Shown one piece after another: positions 7,655 to 13,792 of a stretch of DNA of 16,135 nucleotides; position 1 is the first letter of the stretch, and each line of letters begins with the position of its first letter. Below the pieces are notes generated by a model. That model saw only the letters and a program-made list of their open reading frames with translations, was not told the DNA's origin and made no database searches. Source of the stretch: Schleiferiaceae bacterium (GTDB taxonomy: Bacteria; Bacteroidota; Bacteroidia; Flavobacteriales; Schleiferiaceae); the NCBI GenBank assembly GCA_025210575.1, contig JAOARK010000371.1:1-16135 (forward strand), given 5' to 3'. The translations under genes and the position numbers were made by a program.

Positions 7655-7930
7655 ATGAACCAACGGAAATGCTCTGAATGTGGCGAATGGATTGATGCTC
7701 AAATTGAGACGTGCACCAATTGCAACACTGTATTTTACGAATCTGAAAAGGAGGAACATAAAATTAATGTTGAACGCGCTCAACGAGAAATGGATATTCC
7801 AATGATCGCTATCCATGAAAGCGATTCACCCATTGCGAAATTCTTCAAACGGATAGTGCAATTTCATCAAGTTGTATTCTATTTGATCTTATACGCCATC
7901 AGTTACATGGCTGCCGCTTTGGCTGGATAA
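7655..7930 (+). CDS. Small zinc-ribbon protein with C-terminal membrane anchor
   Basis: 91 residues. The N-terminus is a four-cysteine zinc ribbon: Cys6-x2-Cys9 and Cys20-x2-Cys23 (KCSECGEW, CTNCN). A charged linker follows (about 28-65, EKEEHKINVERAQRE). A single hydrophobic segment at about 68-90 (VVFYLILYAISYMAAALA) ends the protein, so it looks tail-anchored with the zinc ribbon in the cytoplasm. Such ribbon-plus-TM proteins are common in Bacteroidota and mostly without known function. Only two bases separate its stop from the next start, so it is the first gene of a translationally close unit. It is divergent from prsW. The initiating ATG directly precedes the ribbon, which supports this start. 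Confidence 0.8.
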   Translation: MNQRKCSECGEWIDAQIETCTNCNTVFYESEKEEHKINVERAQREMDIPMIAIHESDSPIAKFFKRIVQFHQVVFYLILYAISYMAAALAG

Positions 7931-7932
7931 CA

Positions 7933-8319
7933 ATGAGAGTGCGAAATAAGAAATATCTAATTGTAATATTTACTATGTATATTCTGCATTACGTTCTCAA
8001 GCGTATATCATATGTAGAATATCCAGCCGTTTTGAACGATTATTTGGGAGATCTTCTCTGTATGCCAATTATGCTTACGATTAGTCTTTCAGCTTTACAA
8101 ATCTTTTTTCCTATAATAAACCACTTAAGCAAACCACAACTCATTACAAGTACAATTTTCGTAAGTGTGTATTTCGAAATTTACAGACCTTTAGTTCTCC
8201 ATTCCGGTATTTCTGACCCTGTTGATATTGTTTTGTATTCGATAGGAACATTACTTTTTGCCATTTTTTTCAACCCTAAGTCGTCAAATAAAAAGAGTGG
8301 CATAATTTTAGAACAATGA
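7933..8319 (+). CDS. Small multi-pass membrane protein, function unknown
   Basis: 128 residues with about four hydrophobic segments: about 7-25, 38-60, 70-90 and 98-113. A conserved-looking stretch DLLCMPIML opens the second segment. Similar small Bacteroidota proteins with a (D)DLLCMP motif are, to my recollection, sometimes labelled as a magnesium citrate secondary transporter, but the size and lack of transporter features make that label unreliable. The N-terminus is basic (MRVRNKK) and the C-terminus is charged and probably cytoplasmic. It starts two bases after the zinc-ribbon gene, and its TGA overlaps the next ATG as ATGA, which indicates translational coupling. A membrane partner role for the neighbouring lipoprotein is only inference. 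Confidence 0.75.
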   Translation: MRVRNKKYLIVIFTMYILHYVLKRISYVEYPAVLNDYLGDLLCMPIMLTISLSALQIFFPIINHLSKPQLITSTIFVSVYFEIYRPLVLHSGISDPVDIVLYSIGTLLFAIFFNPKSSNKKSGIILEQ

Positions 8320-8879
8320 TATTTAAAACAAGATCTATGAATATTTCTTCAAGAATTAGCTTACTGATTTTAATAAGTGCTTTGATCGTTTCATGCAAGA
8401 GCAAAAACAACCTTTATGGAGATGAAGTGAAAGACCCTTTCTCTTCTGGAAAATACATGACCGATAAAAAAACATTTAGAGGAAGTGGTAAAGGGCAAAG
8501 CTCTAAAGACAACGTAGCGGAAAAGAAAGCGGACATTGATGCCAAAGCAGAATTAGCTTCTCAAGTAAATGTTACTATGAAGGAATTAGCTGATGCCTAT
8601 CTTCTTCAAAATGAAAACAACAATTCAGCAGAGGTTTACGAGAAGTTCCAATCTCTATCTAGGGAAGTTGTAAATACAAATCTTGCAGATGTTAGAAAAG
8701 TAGATCAGAAAAAGTATTTCAATGGAGAGCGTTACACGGTTTTTGTTCTTTATGAAATCAACAAAAAAAGCATGTTTAAATACATGAAGAAACAAGCCAA
8801 GACTCAAAAATATGTGGATAAAAAAACACTATCAACAATAGAAGATATTATTGAAAAGGAGATCTCGAAGGTTGATTGA
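8316..8879 (+). CDS. LPP20-like lipoprotein
   Basis: 187 residues. The N-terminus has a hydrophobic stretch (SLLILISALIVSC) with a lipobox whose Cys27 would be lipidated after signal cleavage, so the mature protein is attached to a membrane. Residues about 55-87 (RGSGKGQSS, then an alternating Ala pattern AEKKADIDAKAELASQV) match the style of the LPP20 lipoprotein family. The rest is helical and lysine-rich. The ATG at 8316 overlaps the upstream TGA by four bases, favouring it; a second ATG at 8337 (MNISSR) would give a more standard short signal peptide. LPP20 itself is an outer-membrane lipoprotein of Helicobacter; the function of Bacteroidota relatives is not known to me. It is the last gene of the three-gene unit. 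No clear terminator follows in 8880-8989. Confidence 0.8.
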   Translation: MIFKTRSMNISSRISLLILISALIVSCKSKNNLYGDEVKDPFSSGKYMTDKKTFRGSGKGQSSKDNVAEKKADIDAKAELASQVNVTMKELADAYLLQNENNNSAEVYEKFQSLSREVVNTNLADVRKVDQKKYFNGERYTVFVLYEINKKSMFKYMKKQAKTQKYVDKKTLSTIEDIIEKEISKVD

Positions 8880-8989
8880 CTTTGCTAATTGAGAATTACT
8901 TTAACTCGGTAAAACCAGTCGTTTAAGACCTTTAACATTGCATTTAAGCAAAACGTAGTAGATTAGCCTATATTAGTTTAACCTATCTT

Positions 8990-10657
8990 ATGAAGCATTT
9001 AACCCTAACTCTTTTTCTTATGTGTTCTTTCGTAGCACAAAGTCAATTAGGTGTTATGGTTACTGACATGCCAAGCGCTTTTTGTCAATCAGGGCAAGCA
9101 GAAATTAGTTCAGAATATTACTTTCCTCTAACCCTTCAAAACACAGACAATAAAGACTTTTATACGCTGATAGAGGTTTATGATAACCAGGGTTTACATA
9201 TAGATTCAATTGAAATTATTTCTCCTGTTTATTCATATTATTCTGCTCAAGCGCTTTACCAAAAGGGTGATTCACTTATAGTGGCAGGAACAAAAGGAAC
9301 TTGTTCTTCACCAAACAATTTTTTTCTAGGTCATTACGACCTAAGTGGAAAATCCTATCAAGAATTAAAATCAATTCCTGTAATAAACACTAACGATGTG
9401 GTTATGGGATTGTTTAACGCTGGAAATCACAGACAAGGCTTTTATACGCAATCAGATGTGTTTATATATGATTACAGTTTGGATAGTACCTTTCACATTG
9501 TAAAGAACGTGGGTAATATTGCAAGTGTACAGACGGTGAATAATGACATAATTGTAGCCTCTGGCAGCGGGTTGTTTGCTTTTAAAAACTTTGATATTCA
9601 ACAGCCAGATACCTTACTCAATGAAAGTGTAAGACTTCTTTCCATTGATCAATCTGAAAATCAAATCTATGCAGCCTCCAACTTCTTTGTAATTCGATAT
9701 AACAAAAGTCTCTCCATTCAAGACTCTTTAGATTTGATAAGTGGGCCTTTTAATATTGGTGCACCAAATTTGATGGATGCCAGTGACGCAAGGCTTTACT
9801 TATTAGATGGAAACAAAGTATTTACATTAGACAGTAATTTCAGTTTTGTAGCTAATTATTTCACCATAGGTTTAAGAACAAGTGATACTCAACTCAAGAA
9901 TTTTAAAATTCAAGATAACAGAGTAGTAACTTTTGGTGTAAAAGGACATTATTATGGTGTAAAAATGTCTCACCCTTGGTTCCTAGGTATCTATCCTTTA
10001 AACAATTCGTTACCTACTAATTTTAATCTTCAGCTCACTCAATGTAGCATCGACTCTTTAGTGAAGTTTAAAAGCAACGGTGAAGATTATATCAGAGCCA
10101 AATTCAATTTCTTTATTAATAATAAGTCAAGCGCATTGCATTTAGAGAAGTTTGTTGCAGGATTCTATTTAAATGGTACAATGTGTGAAAGCCCTATGAA
10201 CCAAGAGTGGTTCTATTCTGTTGGACAAGCCCCCTCTAGTGTGATTAATTACAAAACGGGGTGGTTGGAATTCGGACCAATCCAAAATATTGAGCAATAC
10301 CATTCTGCTAATATGAGATTTACTGCGAAGGCAAGTGCTTTTAACAACACAGATTATGGCTCTACCATTCAGCTAGATGTGGCCACTAATTCTTTTGGCT
10401 TTATTTCAATAAATGAGGATGCATTGTCTCAATTAAAATGTGCGCCAAACCCAGCTTCTTCGCAAATAAAGTTAATTGGACTTCAATCTTCTGTAAAGAT
10501 TAGTGTGATTAACCATTTGGGGCAGGAAGTTATCAATACGTCTGCTAGTGAAGAGCATAATACCATTAATATAAGTTCAATAAAACCAGGTGTTTATATG
10601 CTTTTTGTAACAGATGAATATCAAAACCATCACGTTGAACAAATCTTAAAACTCTAA
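8990..10657 (+). CDS. Secreted protein with T9SS type A C-terminal sorting domain
   Basis: 555 residues. Residues 1-18 are a Sec signal peptide with likely cleavage at AQS|QLG. The C-terminal ~80 residues form a T9SS type A sorting domain: CAPNPASSQIKL, then VKISVINHLGQEV, then INISSIKPGVYMLFV and a basic end QILKL. The protein should therefore cross the outer membrane by the type IX system and be released or anchored at the surface. The middle (about 75-330) has repeated short strand patterns ending in IVASG, IYAAS, LYLLDG and VTFG, suggesting beta-propeller-like blades, but no catalytic motif was recognised. The next part (about 345-460) looks like a beta-rich domain. It appears transcribed alone; a loose TATATTAG box lies at 8969-8976. 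Its stop overlaps the end of the convergent radical SAM gene by 12 bases. Confidence 0.85.
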   Translation: MKHLTLTLFLMCSFVAQSQLGVMVTDMPSAFCQSGQAEISSEYYFPLTLQNTDNKDFYTLIEVYDNQGLHIDSIEIISPVYSYYSAQALYQKGDSLIVAGTKGTCSSPNNFFLGHYDLSGKSYQELKSIPVINTNDVVMGLFNAGNHRQGFYTQSDVFIYDYSLDSTFHIVKNVGNIASVQTVNNDIIVASGSGLFAFKNFDIQQPDTLLNESVRLLSIDQSENQIYAASNFFVIRYNKSLSIQDSLDLISGPFNIGAPNLMDASDARLYLLDGNKVFTLDSNFSFVANYFTIGLRTSDTQLKNFKIQDNRVVTFGVKGHYYGVKMSHPWFLGIYPLNNSLPTNFNLQLTQCSIDSLVKFKSNGEDYIRAKFNFFINNKSSALHLEKFVAGFYLNGTMCESPMNQEWFYSVGQAPSSVINYKTGWLEFGPIQNIEQYHSANMRFTAKASAFNNTDYGSTIQLDVATNSFGFISINEDALSQLKCAPNPASSQIKLIGLQSSVKISVINHLGQEVINTSASEEHNTINISSIKPGVYMLFVTDEYQNHHVEQILKL

Positions 10658-11707
10658 CCTCATTTGACCACTAGGGTTTTTCTCAAAGAGTTCACAGTTT
10701 AATTTTATATTCTCAACTTGCTCAAAGTATTTTAATCTTGCATTATTTGCAATATTACTGAGGCTTCTAGCATAAGCTCCTTCGCCCCTCATTCTAGTTT
10801 TATACCTAGAATCATTCAGTTTTCCACCATGAGATTCCTTTATGAGATTCAGAACTTTCTCTGCCCTGTCTGGAAAATTTAGCTCAAGCCATTTTTTAAA
10901 AATTGGCTGTAACGGACCATTCAAACGAACCATTAAATGAAAAGCTACTCTTGCTCCTGCTTGCCCTACTGTTTTAAAAATTTCATGAATTTCATTACTA
11001 TTTAATCCAGGAATTACAGGTGCCATCAATACTGATACTGGCACCCCTGTTTCAGCTAACCTTTTTACGGCATAAACTCTGTTCTTTCCTGAAGACGTTC
11101 TGGGCTCAAGTTTTCTTCTTAATTCTTCGTTGAGGGTTGTAATACTCAAATTCACCTTTACCAGATTGAGTTTGGCCAGCTTGGTCAATACATCTAAATC
11201 CCTCAGCACCAATGCATTTTTAGTAATGATTCCAACAGGGTGCTTGTACTTTAAACACAGCTTTAAAATGGCTCTAGTTATTTCCTCTTTTCGCTCAATG
11301 GGTTGATAGCAATCTGTATTTCCAGACAACATGATGGGAGCCGCTTTCCAACTTCTGGAATTAAATTTTTCTTCCAACAATTGTGGTGCATTCTTTTTGA
11401 TCAATATGGTATTTTCAAATTCTAAACCACTGCTGTAGCCCCAATATTCATGTGTGGGCCTTGCGTAGCAATAAGCACAGCCGTGCTCACAACCTTGGTA
11501 AGGATTCATGGACCAATCCATTGGCACATCAGGGCTATCTACCTTGTTTACAATAGACTTGGGGAACACTTCAATATACCTTGTTTTGTTGCTCTCCTCT
11601 TCACCTTCTAGTCTAGCAAACTCCTTGTATTCATCCAGCTTTTCATAAACTATAGATTCAAATCGACTATGTGGATTGAGTTGAGCTCCTCTTCCTTTTC
11701 TAATCAT
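10646..11707 (-). CDS. PA0069-family radical SAM protein
   Basis: 353 residues with the start chosen here. It is a radical S-adenosylmethionine enzyme: the 4Fe-4S cluster motif is CxxxCxxC in YQGCEHGCAYCYARP, followed by SGNTDCYQPIE and the barrel segments of a spore photoproduct lyase-like SplB/PA0069 protein. The family's substrate is not established to my knowledge. An in-frame start seven codons earlier exists (11728), but ATG at 11705-11707 begins directly at IRKGRGAQLNPHSRF, the usual start of this family, and overlaps the preceding gene's TAG by eight bases (ATGATTAG). That makes translational coupling to the sulfotransferase-like gene likely. The 3' end overlaps the T9SS gene tail-to-tail, so no intergenic terminator exists between them. 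Confidence 0.9.
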   Translation of the reverse strand: MIRKGRGAQLNPHSRFESIVYEKLDEYKEFARLEGEEESNKTRYIEVFPKSIVNKVDSPDVPMDWSMNPYQGCEHGCAYCYARPTHEYWGYSSGLEFENTILIKKNAPQLLEEKFNSRSWKAAPIMLSGNTDCYQPIERKEEITRAILKLCLKYKHPVGIITKNALVLRDLDVLTKLAKLNLVKVNLSITTLNEELRRKLEPRTSSGKNRVYAVKRLAETGVPVSVLMAPVIPGLNSNEIHEIFKTVGQAGARVAFHLMVRLNGPLQPIFKKWLELNFPDRAEKVLNLIKESHGGKLNDSRYKTRMRGEGAYARSLSNIANNARLKYFEQVENIKLNCELFEKNPSGQMRLEF

Positions 11708-12503
11708 ATGTATAGTTATATTTATCAATGATTAGTTTCTCTTTCTTCCTAACTAACTCAATGCTTTCTTCATCATAGTAATGGGTATATTTTTTTCTTT
11801 TAGAGCTGTTTGTTCTTTTTTTTGACTCATCCAATATTTTGAGAAGTTCACTTTGATCAACATGAATATCAAGTGCGTGCTTGAGTAAATCTTCGTTTAT
11901 ATTTTCATTTCTTATTGTAAATTTTAGAAGAGTGTTAGTAAAGTCATGATCCTTGGCGTCTTGCAGGGTTTTAAATTTTTGAACAGCTTTCACACCATTT
12001 TTGGTATACATTTTTAAGTAGCGGTAGGTCATCAACCCTACTTCTTTTGAGATTTCACTTTGCTTATACCCTTCTCCTAGGGAAGCTTTTCGATTCAAGA
12101 CAATTTTCAACCAAGTTTTAAATTCTTCGGGGTCAGCCGCTTTAGCATATAATTTTTCTTTTTGTGTGTTGATTAGTTCATTATCTCTTATTCTCCTTAG
12201 CATTTCTTTCCAACCCGTCAATGAACTGTAGTCTATGTTATCTGGGAATTTTTTGTAAAGCCCTCCTTTTTTCATACAACCGAATGCCCAAAGTGAAACA
12301 TACCAATCCCATGGGTTTCTAATGTTCCCGAAAATTATCTTACTTGGCGTTTCGTGTTTTTTTTCACCTGGAAGCTCTTCAATAACGTTGTGTTTACCCA
12401 CAGCTATGGGGTTTAACGCCTTCACTTGTAATGGAATATCTCTTGTGTACGTACAGCCAGTTTTATGTAATTCTAGGTATATAAAGCTTTCGCTTATGAT
12501 CAT
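11700..12503 (-). CDS. PAPS-dependent sulfotransferase-like protein
   Basis: 267 residues from ATG at 12501-12503. The open frame reaches back to 12584, but that extension overlaps the 3' end of dinB and has no homology-like content, whereas this start places the cofactor loop at the N-terminus as in the family. The loop YLELHKTGCTYT (residues 9-20) resembles the 5'-phosphosulfate loop, and IRNPWDWYVSLW (61-72) the 3'-phosphate motif with Arg62 and Ser70. The end, THYYDEES to IDKYNYTY, is typical of carbohydrate-type sulfotransferases. It probably transfers sulfate from PAPS to a glycan or other acceptor, which cannot be named here. It sits 40 bases behind dinB, with the weak box TATATTTC at 12523-12530 between them, and overlaps the radical SAM start. 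Its base composition is much more AT-rich than the polymerase genes. Confidence 0.8.
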   Translation of the reverse strand: MIISESFIYLELHKTGCTYTRDIPLQVKALNPIAVGKHNVIEELPGEKKHETPSKIIFGNIRNPWDWYVSLWAFGCMKKGGLYKKFPDNIDYSSLTGWKEMLRRIRDNELINTQKEKLYAKAADPEEFKTWLKIVLNRKASLGEGYKQSEISKEVGLMTYRYLKMYTKNGVKAVQKFKTLQDAKDHDFTNTLLKFTIRNENINEDLLKHALDIHVDQSELLKILDESKKRTNSSKRKKYTHYYDEESIELVRKKEKLIIDKYNYTYD

Positions 12504-12543
12504 AGTCTTTCTTTTGGTTTTGGAAATATAATCTTCTTCTTTT

Positions 12544-13752
12544 TTAACTTCTACGATTAGCCAACAATGGTGGCGGCTCTCCATTAAATGGATTGAATCT
12601 GCTAATCGTTCGTGCGCCTATACCTGAAGCACGTAACACCGCTCGGTCTCCATAGCGAATCCGCATTTTATCCATCGCTTGGTAAAGATTGATATGCTTT
12701 TCGTTGTCCTCAAACAGGTTGATCTGATAAGCACCCCCTACCAAACTACTGTAGCGTACACCTATCAAGCGCACTAAAAGCCTACGGTTATAAAGTTTCT
12801 CAAACATCTCTAAAACCAAAGGAATTAAAGCGTGATCTGCAGAAGTATAAGGAATACGCTTTTGCAGTGTATGTGTGTTGAAATCTGAATAACGCACCTT
12901 TACCGTAACACAGGCAGTCAATTTTTCCCCCCGCCTCAATTGGAAAGCCAAGTTTTCAGCCATAGCAGTTAAAATCCCTTTCAGTTTAGTGGTATCTATG
13001 GTGTCTTTATCAAAAGTCCTTTCGGTAGAAATACTCTTGCGCTCGCTGTGCTGTACTACCGGAGAGTTATCTATGCCATTGGCCTTCTTCCAAAGCACTC
13101 GGCCGTTCTTACCAAACACTTTCTCCATCAACTCAATAGGCATTTCTTGCATGGTTAAAATACGTCTCACGCCTAGGTTACACAACACTTGATAGGTCTT
13201 GCTTCCCACCATAGGGATCTTTTTGACCGAAAGTGGCGCCAAAAAAGGCTTTTCTTCCCCTTTAACTACATCTATCTGGTTATTGGGTTTTGCCTCTCCT
13301 GTAGCGATCTTAGAAACCGTTTTATTGGTAGACAATCCAAAAGAAATGGGTAAGCCTGTTTCTTTCATAATACGCTGTCTCAACTCTGAAGCCAGTTTTA
13401 AGTTCCCAAAGAACTTATCCATCCCGGTAAGGTCTATGTAAAATTCATCAATAGACGACTTCTCATAGAGTGGCACATCTTCCGCAATGATCTCTGTAAC
13501 CATTTTGGAGAATTTGGTATACGTACCGCTGTTACCGCGGATGATGATCGCTTCTGGGCACAACTGCCTAGCTTGACGCATAGGCATAGCTGAATGTATG
13601 CCGAATTTACGTGCCTCATAACTACACGAAGCCACCACCCCTCTATCACTGGTTCCTCCAATCAAGATGGGCTTGTTATTTAAACGACTGTCTAACAGAC
13701 GCTCGCACGACACGAAAAACGTGTCCAAATCCATGTGTACAACTGACTTCAA
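12544..13752 (-). CDS. dinB: DNA polymerase IV (Y-family translesion polymerase)
   Basis: 402 residues. Y-family polymerases copy past DNA lesions with low fidelity. The catalytic acidic residues are in place: Asp8 in HMDLDTFF and Asp102-Glu103 in SSIDEFYIDLTG. Phe13 is at the steric-gate position that excludes ribonucleotides. Thumb motifs (KKIPMVGSKTYQVLCNLGV) and a little-finger domain (about 240-350, RKSISTERTF onward) follow. A probable beta-clamp-binding motif, QINLF, lies at about 343-347. The C-terminus beyond it (HINLYQAMDKMRIRYG, then SRFNPFNGEPPP) is conserved in Bacteroidota-type DinB. It lies 40 bases downstream of a DnaE-like polymerase gene on the same strand, so the two are probably co-transcribed as a mutagenic repair unit. 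Confidence 0.95.
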   Translation of the reverse strand: MKSVVHMDLDTFFVSCERLLDSRLNNKPILIGGTSDRGVVASCSYEARKFGIHSAMPMRQARQLCPEAIIIRGNSGTYTKFSKMVTEIIAEDVPLYEKSSIDEFYIDLTGMDKFFGNLKLASELRQRIMKETGLPISFGLSTNKTVSKIATGEAKPNNQIDVVKGEEKPFLAPLSVKKIPMVGSKTYQVLCNLGVRRILTMQEMPIELMEKVFGKNGRVLWKKANGIDNSPVVQHSERKSISTERTFDKDTIDTTKLKGILTAMAENLAFQLRRGEKLTACVTVKVRYSDFNTHTLQKRIPYTSADHALIPLVLEMFEKLYNRRLLVRLIGVRYSSLVGGAYQINLFEDNEKHINLYQAMDKMRIRYGDRAVLRASGIGARTISRFNPFNGEPPPLLANRRS

Positions 13753-13792
13753 TTTCTTTTTTCTTTACACTATACGACCTTCAATAAAAGAG

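Noticed and set aside
8880..8989. Small RNA or terminator in the gap before the T9SS gene
   Set aside because: No stable GC-containing stem with a T-run was found; only a loose promoter-like box is visible.
11708..11728. Earlier start for the radical SAM gene giving seven extra residues
   Set aside because: The internal ATG begins directly at the family-typical IRKGRGAQ and has the tighter 8-base overlap with the upstream stop.
12504..12584. N-terminal extension of the sulfotransferase starting at 12584
   Set aside because: It would overlap the end of dinB by 41 bases and puts 27 unrelated residues ahead of the cofactor loop. The ATG at 12501-12503 fits the family start.
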